DNA of 64,000 bases from Chondrilla cf. caribensis (GCA_964020155.1 OZ026568.1:1127659-1191658), one strand, 5' to 3'. Shown: positions 1 through 29,908, counted from the first letter of the stretch. The notes: generated by a model from the letters alone, not told the origin. Program-made: numbers and translations.

Positions 1-308
1 AAAGAAGGCCAATTTCGAACGTGGACAATTAGAAATTGGGCTGGAATTCGTGCGCTGAAGCTCCGCCGAACGTAACAACTTTAGCGAAGGTTCTTCTTAC
101 CCTAAGGAAGATGCCCAAGTAATTTGAGTGCGGGGGCGGCAGCCCCACGAGTTTTTGAACTTGAAGTAGTTGTTTGTTTTTCTGGCATTGTTTGGTTTTG
201 TTCTGTTTCATTTCACTCTGTTTGGTCCTGTTACCAGTAAATTTCTGTAGGCCAAAATTTGAAGATGCATTTAGACAAAGCGAAAGGTAAACTTTTATTG
301 CTGTCTAC
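1..308. mobile_element. Partial element, right end related to 9803-10479 family
   Basis: The last 70 bases carry GTAGGC, GCATTTAGAC and a T-rich AAACTTTTATT in the same order as the right end at 10415-10479. The left end would lie outside the window. Moderate similarity by eye only. Confidence 0.4.
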
Positions 309-626
309 AGTTCGTACTATAATATTCATTCACCTATGATAGTGAATTACTTTATTGTATGGTGTGCTGGTAATGCATGTGTCATTGTACCAACACACAA
401 CTAAAAGGCTGGCTAGCTAGACAATCCCCAGTTCAACTGCTGAGGGCAGAGAAATGGTGGGAAGGTCTACGAAGCTTAGCAATTAGTCACACCTACAGAA
501 TCACTTCATCACTGCTATCGTACCAATAGGTATAGCCAGGTATCCAGGCCATCTCTAAGTAGTTTGGATGTAGGAAATGTACCAGAACTTTTCTCACCAG
601 GACGAAGTCCAATTTTGAAAGATGAA

Positions 627-815
627 AGTGAGAATGAGTCTAGACCAAATTATTATCATTGAATCAGTGGGTAACAGGTAACAAGTACGTAGTGGGTAAC
701 TGCTATCGTACCAAAAGGTATAGCCAGTTATCCAGGCCATAATAAAATTCATGAAGAAAGAACCTGTTACCCACTGTTTCAAGTCTAATAATGTGGTCTA
801 AACTCATTCTCACTA
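627..815. mobile_element. Small inverted-repeat element (MITE-like)
   Basis: Two arms of about 50 bases (627-682 and 761-814) are inverted copies, sharing AGTGAGAATGAGT and GTGGGTAACAGGT with their complements. The interior also carries a 38-base segment repeated from 516-552. No coding capacity. Confidence 0.6.
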
Positions 816-1329
816 GTATACGTAGTGTGGGTGATTTCAGCTTGCTTCTTTGAGAACATCCAGGGCTATCTGAAGTTTAGATTACCTAATCGACCATAGC
901 AAATTCTCTGCAGAAATCACAAACTGCCTTCCAGTACTTTTCTTTACAAGGTCAAGTAAACATGACGTCATGAATATACAGACTGCAATGGAATAAACCG
1001 GAAGCGAATCGTTCTCAAGTTATAATGTTGACAGGGATGTCCATGAAACGGTCCATATCTTGTGAACAGAGTACAATATTAGAGTGGTTCCAATGGAAAC
1101 ACTTTCTCCTATGACGTAACTATCAAATGATGTCAGAAAACGGGTTTCAAAAATTTTCACCAAGTGGACCCTTTTGTAAGAGCCGCTCACATATATAGGA
1201 GATGTACCAGACCCTTTCCACCAGGTTAAATCCCATTTTGAAAAATGCAGGTGAGAATGGGTTTGGAATGTACGTATATACAAGACTACATTGTTTCCAA
1301 TGAAGTCAGGAATTGGAATGTTTACTCAC

Positions 1330-18941
<17,612 letters not shown>

Positions 18942-18950
18942 GATTGATTC

Positions 18951-18971
18951 GCGGTAAGGCCTACTTACCGC
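18951..18971 (-). promoter_or_regulatory. 5'-UTR hairpin of gene 1
   Basis: GCGGTAAG and CTTACCGC form a perfect 8-bp stem with a 5-base loop, 9 bases before the ATG. Gene 3 has the same structure at the same place. The stem contains a GTAAG splice-donor-like core. Confidence 0.6.
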
Positions 18972-19243
18972 CACGTATTACGATCACACTATAACTTTCC
19001 AGCTTATAATTACACGTCAGACCTGAAGGAGAAGTGACTACACCGATAACGATGGTTTGTGATACAAATATACGTATTCGTACAACTCCAATTTATCCGT
19101 TAATATGAATATCAATGTACCTGCAACCACGACTGATCCAACTTTCACTCTTCGCTGTACATGTGCGTAGATCTCTGCGCACTATGACTATCTTAGTGGT
19201 TATTGGAGTTCGTGGAAACGATTGCGTATATGGTTTGTGGCAA

Positions 19244-19312
19244 TTCTTAGAAGGGCGCCATTTAAGAAGCCACTCAAATTGAATTAGCGTGGGACTATTC
19301 GAGGGATATTCC
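19244..19312 (-). promoter_or_regulatory. Gene 1 promoter module: STAT-like, CATTTAAGAAGCCA, NF-kB-like sites
   Basis: TTCTTAGAA (19244-19252) fits the STAT TTCNNNGAA consensus. CATTTAAGAAGCCA (19259-19272) is identical upstream of gene 3. GGGATATTCC (19303-19312) fits the NF-kB consensus GGGRNWYYCC. Order and spacing match gene 3. Function inferred from consensus only. Confidence 0.55.
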
Positions 19313-19878
19313 CTTCTAAAATCCCGACATGTATATAAGAAGGTCCGTTTGTTTATCCAACTACACAAAAGAGTTAAATGAGTTTTCTTGAAGATAAAGG
19401 TAGACATTGTCTGTTGTGTTTATAATGCATATTGAGTAACTTAAAAACAAATTCATTATAGAGTTGCTTCTATGCAGGTGATAGACAACATAACAAGAAT
19501 AATATAAATAAAAATGCATATTTACTTGGATGTTCTTCTACAATAATTTGTTCACAAATTGAACACACGTGGAACATACATTGTAATTTTAACACATAAC
19601 TTTGACCCTGAAATGAGTGATATCATATGTTTGTCACATGTACAAGCGGGAGCTAGCAAAAGATGTCAACACAACACTCACATCAATATACGCAGTAATG
19701 ATGGAACAAGCAATTATTTATTAAATTATTGTGTACATTGGAAATAAAATGGATGTACATAATGCACACAATAAAATGAGTGACTGTGAATAGTCTCTTC
19801 AACTGCGTACTCTCCAATCAGATGATACTCAACAGCTTCTCAAGCCTCAAGAACATGTACAGCCAGTGGTATACTTAG

Positions 19879-20186
<308 letters not shown>

Positions 20187-20475
20187 CATAGCAATTCTGT
20201 AAGGACACTCCTTAGAAGCTACTGCCTCTTCAATACATTTCTCTCAATTATATAGACATTCATAAAATGAGAAGCATGCACCCAAAGCCAGACTCGAAAC
20301 TGTTGAATGAGTCTGAATCACATGTCATTGAATGGCAAATGTTGTGTTAGTGGGAGTATTGTTACAATTGCATTGTTTAGTCAGTGTGTTATTTTAGTGT
20401 AACAGTTTGTATATCAAATGAACTAATGGGTCACGGTCACACGCCTAGCATTTACGAATAAGTGCCCATCATATT

Positions 20476-20521
20476 TTCCAGGAAGACATGTGTCCTGATC
20501 ACGTGTCCTCGCTTCCTGGAA
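20476..20521 (+). promoter_or_regulatory. Gene 2 promoter module: E-box between two STAT-like palindromes
   Basis: TTCCAGGAA (20476-20484), CACGTG (20500-20505) and TTCCTGGAA (20513-20521), about 360 bases before the ATG. The block is conserved upstream of gene 4. Consensus-based call. Confidence 0.5.
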
Positions 20522-20865
20522 ACATGGACCGCTGGGAAAATCACCCGATTCAGAACAACGCGTCGTTCTTTAGCCTATAGTTCAATGTATCAAAACAGAG
20601 CCTTCTTATCTGTGATAATAATAATATTATATTATATTAAAACGTTGTGTATTATAGCAATAGAGAGCTGTGTTATATATCATTCAGACCGGTCCCCTCT
20701 CTGTAGTACTGGTGTATGTTGGTTGAGCTAAGACGGTCTATACGAAGGAAGATCTAGATTGACTCGATCGCTATCGTCCGTAAGTGGATTTGATCAAGTA
20801 CCAATTGGATATAAGCGAGTTCTCGCTCAAATTTGCCCCGTGTGGACCAAACACACTCTCTTGCC

Positions 20866-21040
20866 ATGTCTGCGCACACATATATCAAAGTAAGTGGATT
20901 ATCGGAAACCATTTCCACCGAAGACATAGTAGAACACTTCCAGAATGCTGAATGTGGAGGAGGAACAGTGACGGAGGTTATTATCTTGGGAAAACACAAA
21001 TCCGTTGGTTTAGTGAGAATTGAAGGGATCAGTCTTGATC
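20866..21040 (+). CDS. Gene 2 exon 1: start and N-half of RRM1
   Basis: 175 bp, phase 1 donor GTGAGT. YIKVSGLSETISTEDIVEHF and CGGGTVTEV, the signature of every RRM N-half in genes 2 and 4. Same length as gene 4 exon 1. Confidence 0.85.
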
Positions 21041-24000
21041 GTGAGTTATTCAAGCATACGCAGTTATTGTGAAATTTGTAGCCATATGTTACTAAACTGT
21101 ACAAATTAAGTACAATTATAATTGCACGTTTTAGTAAATACCCCCCAAAGGGCACACCAATGTTGTGTCCTGGTTTGATTGATCATGATCTATGAGCACT
21201 TGCTCTATTTTGCCCACTACAGCCTCTCATGAATTATTTAAGAGAGAGCACAAGATTGGACACTGTCAGTCAGGATTGAGAGTTGAAATGGCTCTTGGTG
21301 AGCCCACTCTTGAACAACGTCGAAATGTTGCATACAAGATTGGCACGCCTTGTGGTACCACCTCATCTGTACCAGTCATCACTCAACAATTGCCACCACC
21401 TCCTCCTGTCTCCTTGCCCCGACCTGATCCATCACCTGTGGTGTGTTTAGATAGCAAAAAGGGTGCATCGAACATTTTCGTTCCTGCTCAGACAATATCA
21501 AATAGCTCCAATATAAAACAGTCGAATATAACTGATACAGCAGTAAATAGTGATACCAAACGACCCAGCACACAGTCTGCAGCTGATGCACGCAAACTCA
21601 CGCACATCAGCTCCAACTCTGAAGAGCAAACACCAAGCTACATCACTGTTAGTGGTCTCACTGACTCTATCTCCACTGAAGACTTAGTAGCTCACTTCCA
21701 GACTGCCCGATGTGGAGGAGGAACAGTGACAGAGGTTATTCACCTGGAGCAGAGCAAGGCTAGGGCCTTGGTGGGAATCACTGGAATAGAACTGAATTGT
21801 GAGTTGCATGTATAGTACTATGTATGTATTCAGAATAATATTATTATGACATTGTGTATGAAGTACCGTATCCATACTAGCTAAGACTAGTGAAAAGTTT
21901 AGTGAATTAGTGCCAGTATAATTATAATCAATCATGCACTTTCAATAGAGAATCAGACCATTTTTACTAGTACTAGCTAATGTCACCATTAACATGCAGG
22001 AATTGAGTAACTATGACCACCTCCTGATTATTACCCAACTTTCACTTTCCCTATATATATATCCTACCCCAGACACTGACAAGGTCAATAACGCTGTGTT
22101 TATATTGTTATTGTGTTTGTACATTCTTCCATGCAGCCTCTCACAAGTTATTCAAGGGAATTCATAAGATTGGAAATTTGCGACTTAAAGTTGAGACCAC
22201 TTCCACTCCCCCTACTCCTGAACAACGACGAAATGCTGTGTACAGTATTGGTCCACAACCTGGTACTACACTGCCATCTCCTGCAACACAGCAAACAGAG
22301 CTAGCATCTCTCCATACAAAGGTTCAGCAGGAGAGCACAACTCCCCCTCGTATAGCACAGCAAATACGGTCTCATGACAGTACTGACCAGCAGACCCCAT
22401 CTCCTGTCACTGCGGATCAGAATATCCCACCTCCTGTCAGTACCAGCCAACAGACCCCGCCTCCTGTCAGTACCAACCAACAGACCCCACCTCCTGCCTG
22501 TACTGACCAAAAGACTCCACCTATCAATGCCGACAAGCAGACCCCTCCTCCTATCAATACTGACCAGCAGAATCTGCCTCCTATCAATACTGACCAGCAG
22601 ACCCCACCTCCCAGCAATGCTGACCAGGAGACCCTGCCTCCTGTCAGTACCAACCAGCTAACCCTGCCTCCTCTCAGTGCTGACAAGCAGACTCCACCTC
22701 CTGTCAGTACCCACCAAAAGACTCCGCCTCCTATCTGTGCTGACCAGCAGACCCCATCTCCTATCAACGTTGACCAGCAGACCCCACCTCCTTTCAATGC
22801 TGACAAGCAGACTCCGCCTCCTATCAATGCTGACCAGCAGACCCCGTCTCCTCTCAGTGCCGACAAGCAGACTCCGCCCCCTATCAATGCCGACCAGCAG
22901 ACCCCGCCTCTTGTCAATGCCGACCAGCAGACTTTGCCTCCCATTAACACTGACAAGCAAACCCCACAATCTATCAGTACTGACCAGCAAACCCCTTTTC
23001 ACATCAGTGCTGACCAGCAGACCCCACCTCCCATCAATGCTGACCAGCAGACCCCATTTCCTATCAGTGCTGACCAGCAGACCCCACCTCCCATCAATGC
23101 TGACCAGCAGACCCCATTTCCTATCAGTGCTGACCAGCAGACCCCACCTCCTGTCAGTGATGACCAACAGACCCCGTCTCCTATCAACACTGACAAGCAA
23201 ACCCCGTCTCCTGTCAGTGATGACCAACAGACCCCATTTCCTATCAGTGCTGACCAGCAGACCCCATTTCCTATCAGTGCTGATCGGCAGACCCCGCCTC
23301 TTGTCAGTGATGACCAACAGACCCCATCTCCTATCACTGTTGACCAGCCAACCCTGCCCTCTGCCAGTACCCACCAGCAGCTGAACAAGGATCACCATCC
23401 AAGCTACATCATTGTTAGTGGTCTCACTGACTCTATCTCCACTGAAGACATAGTAGCTCACTTCCAGACTGCCCGATGTGGAGGAGGAACAGTGACGAAG
23501 GTTATTTACCTGGAACAGAGCAAGGCTAGTGCCTTGGTAGGAATCAGTGGAATAGAACTGAATTGTGAGTTTGTAATAAATAAAAAAACATATTTGTCGT
23601 CTATTACGTACAATATTATGTTTCACGCCAGAGTTACAGATATTTACCAGTATGACATCGAATCATTTGACAGATGTTGTGTTCATTAATATTATTATAC
23701 TTTGTGTCTTTGCACATTCTTCCTTGCAGCCTCTCACAAGCTGTTCAAAGGAACACACAAGATTGGAGAAGCAAGAGTCAAAGTTGAGGCTGCCTCCTCT
23801 CCACCTTCTCCAAAACAACTACAGAATGCTGTGTACAAACCTGGTACAACCCCCACATTTGTCACAGAACAGCAAACACCTTCTTCGTTTACGAAGGATC
23901 AATTAAAGACCACGCCTCCTTTCAGTACCAACCAGCCGACCCCACCTCCTGCCACTACTAGCCAAAAGGTCCAACCTCCTGCCCGTACCGACCAGCAGCA

Positions 24001-26043
24001 ACCTGTTAAGGATCGCAATCCAAGCTACATTATGGTTAGTGGTCTCACCAATTCTATCTCCACTGAAGACATAGTGGCTCACTTCCAGACTGCCCGATGT
24101 GGAGGAGGAACAGTGACTGAGGTTATTCACCTGGAGCAGAGCAAGGATAGGGCCTTGGTGGGAATCAGTGGAATAGAACTGAATCGTAAGTTTGTAATAG
24201 ATAAAAAAACATATTAATTTTGTTGTCTACTACATTATTATGTTTCATACCAGATGTTACAGATATTTACCAGTGTGACACTGAATCATTAGATGGATTT
24301 GTGTTCACTATTGTTTGTGTCTTTGCACATTCTTCCTCGCAGCCTCTCACAAGTTGTTCAAGGGAGCACACAAGATTGGGGCAGCAAGAGTCGAAGTTGA
24401 GGCTACCTCCTCTCCACCTACTCCAAACCAACGACAGAATGCTGTGTACAGTACTGGTCCAGAACCTGGTACAACCCCCTCATTTGTAACAAAACAACAA
24501 ACACCTTCTTCGTGTACAAAGGATCAATTAAAGACCCCACCTCCTTTCAGTAACAACCAGCCAACCCCGCCCCCTGTCAGTACTGTCCAAAAATCACCAC
24601 CTCCTGTCAGTACCGACCAGTATCCGAACAAAGATCACCATCCGAGCTACATCATTGTTAGTGGTCTCACCAACTCAATTTCCACTGAAGACATAGTAGC
24701 TCACTTCCAGACTGCCCGATGTGGAGGAGGAACAGTGACGGAGGTTATTTACCTGGAGCAGAGCAAGGATAGGGCCTTGGTAGGAATCAGTGGAATAGAA
24801 CTGAATTGTAAGTTTAAAATGTGTCAGAATGTTTATGCATGAGCATGCCTATGTGCAAGGATATTATGCAATAGTATGTACGTACTTACTGTATATATTG
24901 TGACTTGTGTGGGATTAATTTTACACATATGTACCAACATGGATAACATGATGAATAGTTATGATATAGGAGAGTGAACAACAAGTTGTTAAAAGGCTTT
25001 AGCTGTTACAGTGCCAGATCCTGTGGTACTGGTTTCATATGTCGTTCTGTCATACTCTTCATTATTTATACCTGTTCTTCCTATCCATGTACAGCCTCTC
25101 ATAGACTGTTTAAAGGAGGTCACAAGATCAGAGGAATAAAGTTAAACGTTGAATTATCCCCCAATCCTCCTAAGCCTCCACAAGAACAGGATCCTGTTCT
25201 ACTAAATTATACCGAGAAAAAACCTCCAACCATTGATGACAGAGATGATGTGAGAAGTTCGAATTCTGCTGGAACGCCTTTGGCCACTTCGAAGTCTACA
25301 TCTAAGGAGCCATCTACTTTTAGTGTGTCTGGTAGAGGGTGCAGTGTGGGAATAGCATCAGTAGTTGGAGGAAAGCAGGAACATCAGCAAAGTTCACTTC
25401 GTGAATCACCCCACACAGGTAGGAAGCAGTCTCATCGGCCCCATCGTGTCATTGCAGAACAGCCAAAAGGACAACCTGACATGCACAAACCTACTCACAT
25501 CGGCTCAACCTCCAAGGATCGCAATCCAAACTACATCACTGTTAGTGGTCTCAACGATTCTATCTCCACTGACGACATAGTAGCTCACTTCCAGACTGCC
25601 CAATGTGGAGGAGGAACAGTGACGGAAGTTATATACCTGGGACAGAGCAGGAGTAAGGCCTTGGTAGGAATCAGTGGAATAGAACTGGATTGTAAGTTTA
25701 CACGTAAAAGTTGTTACTGTAGTAGTACTAGTCAGTATAGATACTGTTCTTGTCCACTGTTTAAATATTATGCACTTCAACAACAGCTGAACCAATTCCA
25801 ACATCCAAACCAAATTTCCTTTGAGTGCAATGATCATTGCTGACCAAAGGAGGCACAAGCAAGGGCAAATACATTCAAAAAATCAAATAGTTTACTTAAC
25901 TTGGACTAATTGTTAGCTTTAGTAAACTAATTATGCATAACATTGTGACATCAAATTTGTCTACAGTTGAAGCGTTTATATTCTACAATCATACATATCT
26001 GTTCTATCTTGTCTGTCTGTATGTATGTTCATGCTCAATTCCA

Positions 26044-26080
<37 letters not shown>

Positions 26081-28775
26081 TTGTGTTTGTGTACATGTAT
26101 GCATGTGTGTTTTGTTTGTAAAAGTATGTATCATTGTGTGTGTACATGTGTTTGTGTCTGTGTTTGTAGTAGTATAGGGAAATAAACTCATAATAATTAT
26201 CATAAATTCATATTCAGTGTTCTATCTCCTACTAGCATTTCACAAGTTGATGAAGGGGAACCATCACATTCACAAAGTAAATCTAAGAGTTGACATGATT
26301 GACTGCACCCCTACTGAACTTCAAATGGAATCCGCTGCCTACATTGCTGGTGAGGACAGAACACTATTTCCCAGCAGCTCAACGAAGGTAATAGCGGAGA
26401 CATCACAGTCTAAGACACCAAAGGTCAGGTCCTCATCTGGTTATCATCAGTCTGACGACACCCACCATCAGTTTGGTGGGGTGAGTGGGTCAGTGCATTC
26501 AATGCAGGGAGGCCATGATAGAGGATATACATACCATCATCCCAACTACCAGCCACAAGGAGGGTTAAAGAAAGACTGCAATATACCTGCAATTGATGAT
26601 AAAAACTACACAACACATCCAGGCACAGAAGGCCAACAAGGCAATAGTGCTCAGCCAAAGTACAATCCTTGGTCAGGTACACTTAGTGACACACGTGAAT
26701 GGTCAAAGCCTTTTACAAGACAAGTCTCCTCCAGTGTGGATGCAACATCTCCCATTCAACTGAAAAGAGGAGGTCTCACAAATCACCAGGTATGTGTGTG
26801 TGAATGCTATGTATGTACGTATGTCTCCCAAAGGCACATATCACCTGTAGATTTGCCACGATATTTTAAACACTCGAGTGCTCACTTACGTACATACACC
26901 ACACATACATATTTGATGCTGTATTTGTGTATTCATGTCCCCCATTACTCACACCACTACAGGCCGATGTGTATGTGAACACTGCTCACCACAGGCTTAA
27001 CCTGAACCATGGTGCTGTTGCTCAGAGTCTCCTCAGGTCTGGTGGACCAGCACTACAGGCAGAATGTAACCAGTACATCGCCCGACATGGGAGTGTGCCA
27101 GTATGGGGCTATGCCACCACAGGTGGTGGGAACCTCGGATGCAAGTACGTCATCCATGCTGTGGGCACTTACCATGATGGACCTGGAGGATCTGCTGAGA
27201 AGGTTTGTTGTTCGCATTGCCACTGGTACACATTACATAACCATGACATTCATAATATATACGTTAGCCAGGTATGCGATGATCTTTACATATGGACTAT
27301 ACTGCACAAGTTCATACATACCAAATATAGGGGATTTGGTCCATACCTGAGACATTTCCTGTGATATACATATTATTGTTGAAATTTGTAATAAGCTTAC
27401 ATTTGTTTTTTAATAATATAAATCACTGTTGAATAAACAATACCATGGCTAAGTAGTATGACAAGGTAATTAATAGCATGTATAATGTCCATTTAATATT
27501 GCATATAAATATACGTACACACACATTATATATATTAACACTAGTGCATGACTGCATATACATTAACCACATACTATGCATCCATTCACTGCAGGGCATG
27601 GAAAGGATGCTGTCCAACATAATGGCTGAATGTGATCGTCTTGGAGTGTCATCTGTAGCATTCCCTGCTATTGGAACAGGTGTTCTCCATTTTCCCGACG
27701 ACACAGTTGCCAAGACGATGATCAAGGCCATATCTACATATCTCCATAAACACCCCTCCACTACAGTCAAGCAGGTCCTCCTGGTGATCTTTGAGGACAG
27801 ATCATACAAGGCCTTCCAGTCAGCGATGCAGACCTCAACCAGTGTTCCTACACCTAGCTACACACCAGGAGCAGTGCAACAGCCAGGTCGAAGCTTATAT
27901 GAACATGCAGATAAGTCAGGCACTCTGAGCGACACACGTGACAGGTCAAAACCTTTCATAAGACAAGTCTCCTCCAGTGTGGATGCAACATCTCCCATCC
28001 AACTGAAAAGAGGAGGTCTCACGGATCACCAGGTACGTATGTGTGTATGTGAATGCTACGTACGTACGTTTGTACGTACGTACATTTGTACGTATGTCTC
28101 CTAAAGGCACATATCACATTGTAGATTTACCAAAACACTCGAACACTCAATTGCACACTTACATACACCATACGTACATACATATTTGATGCTGTATTTG
28201 TATGTACATCACCACATTCATATCCCCCATTACTCACACCACTACAGGCTGATGTGTATGTGAACACTGCCCACCAGAATCTTGATCTCAAGTACGGTGC
28301 TGTTGCTCAGAGTCTCCTGAGGTCTGGTGGACCAGCACTACAGGTGGTATGCAACCAGTACATTTCCCAACATGGGAGTGTGCCAGTATGGGGCTATGCC
28401 ACTACAGGTAGTGGGAACCTCAGATGTAAGCACGTCATCCATGCTGTATGTACACAGTATAATGGACCAGGAAAATCTGCTGAGAAGGTTTGTGGTTTGC
28501 ATTGCTTCTGATGTACATAACATGACTTGCAGATATGTTAGCCGAGGATGTTATGATATTATATATACAGGCTATTCTGCACAAATTCACACTTATATAC
28601 CGAATAGGGGTTTTTGCCCTTACCTGTACATTTTCTGTTACATACATAATTATTGCTGAAAGTTGTAATAGAATTGTTTAGTAACACTGTTGAATGAACA
28701 ATACCATGACTATATAGTATGCACAGTAATAAATAGCATGTACATTGTCTATAAATAATTATATATAATAATTAT

Positions 28776-28824
<49 letters not shown>

Positions 28825-29879
28825 TAACACTAGTGCATGACTGCATATAAATAAACCACATACTATGCATCCCCTTATTGCAGGACATGGAAAGGATGAT
28901 AGCCAACATAATGGTTGAATGTGATCATCTTGGAGTGTCGTCTGTAGCATTCCCTGCTATTGGAACAGGTGTTCTTGGATTCCCCGACGACACAGTTGCC
29001 AAGACAATGATCCAGGCCATATCTACATATCTCCATACACACCCCTTCACTACAGTCAAGCAGGTCCTTCTGGTGATCTTTGAGGACAGATCATACAAGG
29101 CCTTCCAGTCAGTGATGCAGACCTCAACCAGTGTTCCCACCCCTAGCTACACACCAAGAGCAGTCCAGCAACCGGATCAAAGCTTATATGATCGTGCAGA
29201 TAAGTCCTATTTTGAGAGGTACGTTGGACATCACAGCTTTAACAACCCCCCTCCTGGCCAGCATGCCGTCCTGCAGTCTTTTACTCGTAATCATGTCACT
29301 ATTGACATTGTCCACGGTGACATCACTGAGGAGGACTGCGATGGTCTTGTGAGCACCTCAAGTCATGACCTGACACTACATGACTTTGGAGTGATGGGAG
29401 CACTACTGAGGAAGGGTGGACCAGAGCTGCAGCATGACTGTAAGAGTGCCGTTCAAAGGCACGGCAACTTGTCATCATCCAAAGTCATTGTAACTGGAGC
29501 AGGACGACCAGGAGGTCTGAAATGTAAAAGGATTCTTCACGTTCTAGCACCAACACAACCTGATGGTCTCTGCAAGATAGTGAAAGAAGTCCTGAAGAAA
29601 GCTGATGGGGAGAGGTTGGGTGTTGTTGCTCTTCCTGCCATTGGAACTGGAGACCATGGGTTCTCAGCTGAACAAGCTGCTGAAGGTATCTGTGATGCCA
29701 TTGTGGAGTTTAGTGAAGGATCACACAATTACGTAAATCGCATTAAAGTAGTTCTGTTTCAGGAGAAATTGTATTCAAGTTTTTCTACTGCCTTTGCTAA
29801 TGCTGGTACCAGTAAAGGTATAATTAAAAAAGCTAAAAAGGTTTGGAACTATACTAAGGAGAAAATTGGTTCTATGTAG
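20866..29879 (+). CDS. Gene 2: six-RRM, three-macro-domain protein lacking a PARP domain
   Basis: Eleven exons join to 2054 residues with a stop at 29877-29879. Six RRM-like domains are each split by a phase-1 intron, with linkers between them. The third exon carries about 30 copies of a 10-residue repeat (DQQTPPPINA type). Three macro domains follow, the first two each split over three exons. The RRM-KH-macro 1 part present in gene 4 is missing through a fusion inside exon 7, and KH/WWE/PARP are missing at the 3' end. Expected role by domain content: RNA binding plus ADP-ribose recognition, without ADP-ribosyl transfer. Start at ATG 20866, aligned with gene 4. A possible extra 3' exon (29909-29962) would add a PARP C-terminal strand. 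Divergent from gene 1, convergent with gene 3. Confidence 0.85.
21223..21798 (+). CDS. Gene 2 exon 2: RRM1 C-half, linker, RRM2 N-half
   Basis: Residues 59-250. SHELFKREHKIG is the RRM1 helix 2 and turn. A Pro/Ser-rich linker follows, then YITVSGLTDSISTEDLVAHF. Phase 1 at both ends. Confidence 0.85.
22137..23564 (+). CDS. Gene 2 exon 3: RRM2 C-half, DQQTPPP repeats, RRM3 N-half
   Basis: Residues 251-726, three times longer than its sister exons because of a 30-bp minisatellite. Starts SHKLFKGIHKIGNLRLKVE, ends with the RRM3 N-half. Phase 1 at both ends. Confidence 0.85.
22380..23370 (+). repeat. 30-bp coding minisatellite of gene 2
   Basis: Units encode ADQQTPPPIN and variants (DKQTPPPVS, DQQTPFPIS), about 30 copies, always in frame. 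Gene 4 exon 3 has only a few irregular copies of the same motif, so expansion is specific to gene 2. Confidence 0.9.
23730..24185 (+). CDS. Gene 2 exon 4: RRM3 C-half, linker, RRM4 N-half
   Basis: Residues 727-878, 456 bp, phase 1 at both ends. SHKLFKGTHKIGEARVKVE to GISGIELN. Confidence 0.85.
24343..24807 (+). CDS. Gene 2 exon 5: RRM4 C-half, linker, RRM5 N-half
   Basis: Residues 879-1033, 465 bp. Close copy of exon 4, including parts of the flanking introns (TTTGCACATTCTTCC before both acceptors), so a recent tandem exon duplication. Confidence 0.85.
25095..25691 (+). CDS. Gene 2 exon 6: RRM5 C-half, linker, RRM6 N-half
   Basis: Residues 1034-1232. SHRLFKGGHKIRGIKLNVE, then a Ser/Thr/Pro linker with HQQSSLRESPHTGRKQS, then RRM6. 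The linker is shared with gene 4 exon 4. Confidence 0.85.
25692..26235. other. Gene 2 intron 6
   Basis: AT-rich, with a short GT tract (26047-26079). Its gene 4 equivalent (55876-56421) also has a GT tract at the same relative place. Confidence 0.6.
26236..26789 (+). CDS. Gene 2 exon 7: RRM6 C-half fused to start of a macro domain
   Basis: Residues 1233-1417. The 5' part (SFHKLMKGNHHIHKVNLRVD, SAAYIAGED) matches the start of gene 4 exon 5. The 3' part (SKPFTRQVSSS, PIQLKRGGLTNHQ) matches the end of gene 4 exon 8. A chimaeric exon: phase 1 in, phase 0 out. Confidence 0.83.
26963..27202 (+). CDS. Gene 2 exon 8: middle of macro domain 1 (240-bp cassette exon)
   Basis: Residues 1418-1497, phase 0. 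ADVYVNTAHHRLNLNHGAV, LLRSGG and YATTGGGNLGCK. Donor GTTTGT. Confidence 0.85.
27203..27594. other. Gene 2 intron 8
   Basis: AT-rich, nothing recognisable. A paralogous intron follows exon 10. Confidence 0.6.
27595..28032 (+). CDS. Gene 2 exon 9: macro 1 C-half and macro 2 first strand
   Basis: Residues 1498-1643, phase 0. GMERMLSNIMAECDRLG, FPAIGTGVLHFPDD, linker, then SSVDATSPIQLKRGGLTDHQ. Confidence 0.85.
28248..28487 (+). CDS. Gene 2 exon 10: middle of macro domain 2 (240-bp cassette exon)
   Basis: Residues 1644-1723, phase 0. ADVYVNTAHQNLDLKYGAV to GKSAEK. Donor GTTTGT as in exon 8. Confidence 0.85.
28488..28883. repeat. Gene 2 intron 10 with TA-rich tract
   Basis: Mostly AT-rich. Alternating TA from about 28778 to 28825. 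Otherwise a diverged copy of intron 8. Confidence 0.7.
28884..29879 (+). CDS. Gene 2 exon 11: macro 2 C-half, macro 3, stop
   Basis: Residues 1724-2054. DMERMIANIMVECDHLG then a full macro domain (VHGDITEEDCDGLVSTSS, GALLRKGGPELQHDC, PAIGTGDHGFSAEQAAE). Ends KVWNYTKEKIGSM. Gene 4 reads on at this point toward its KH-like segment. Confidence 0.85.
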   Translation, partial: DMERMIANIMVECDHLGVSSVAFPAIGTGVLGFPDDTVAKTMIQAISTYLHTHPFTTVKQVLLVIFEDRSYKAFQSVMQTSTSVPTPSYTPRAVQQPDQSLYDRADKSYFERYVGHHSFNNPPPGQHAVLQSFTRNHVTIDIVHGDITEEDCDGLVSTSSHDLTLHDFGVMGALLRKGGPELQHDCKSAVQRHGNLSSSKVIVTGAGRPGGLKCKRILHVLAPTQPDGLCKIVKEVLKKADGERLGVVALPAIGTGDHGFSAEQAAEGICDAIVEFSEGSHNYVNRIKVVLFQEKLYSSFSTAFANAGTSKGIIKKAKKVWNYTKEKIGSM

Positions 29880-29908
29880 GCACAGCAGAGGATTACCCAG
29901 TGGTGCAG

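Larger units (their letters stand above)
1..1329. other. Intron of gene 1 (left-edge part)
   Basis: No coding match. Positions 1-308 resemble the right end of the element at 9803-10479. Positions 565-645 and 1197-1273 are copies of one another (a shared ATGTACCAGA start), and 627-815 is an inverted-repeat element. The PARP catalytic exons of gene 1 must lie further left if they exist. Confidence 0.6.

Noticed and set aside
22301..23626. Minus-strand open frames (SALIGGGVCW and STDRRWGLLV repeats) opposite gene 2 exon 3
   Set aside because: Complement of the 30-bp repeat; no family similarity.
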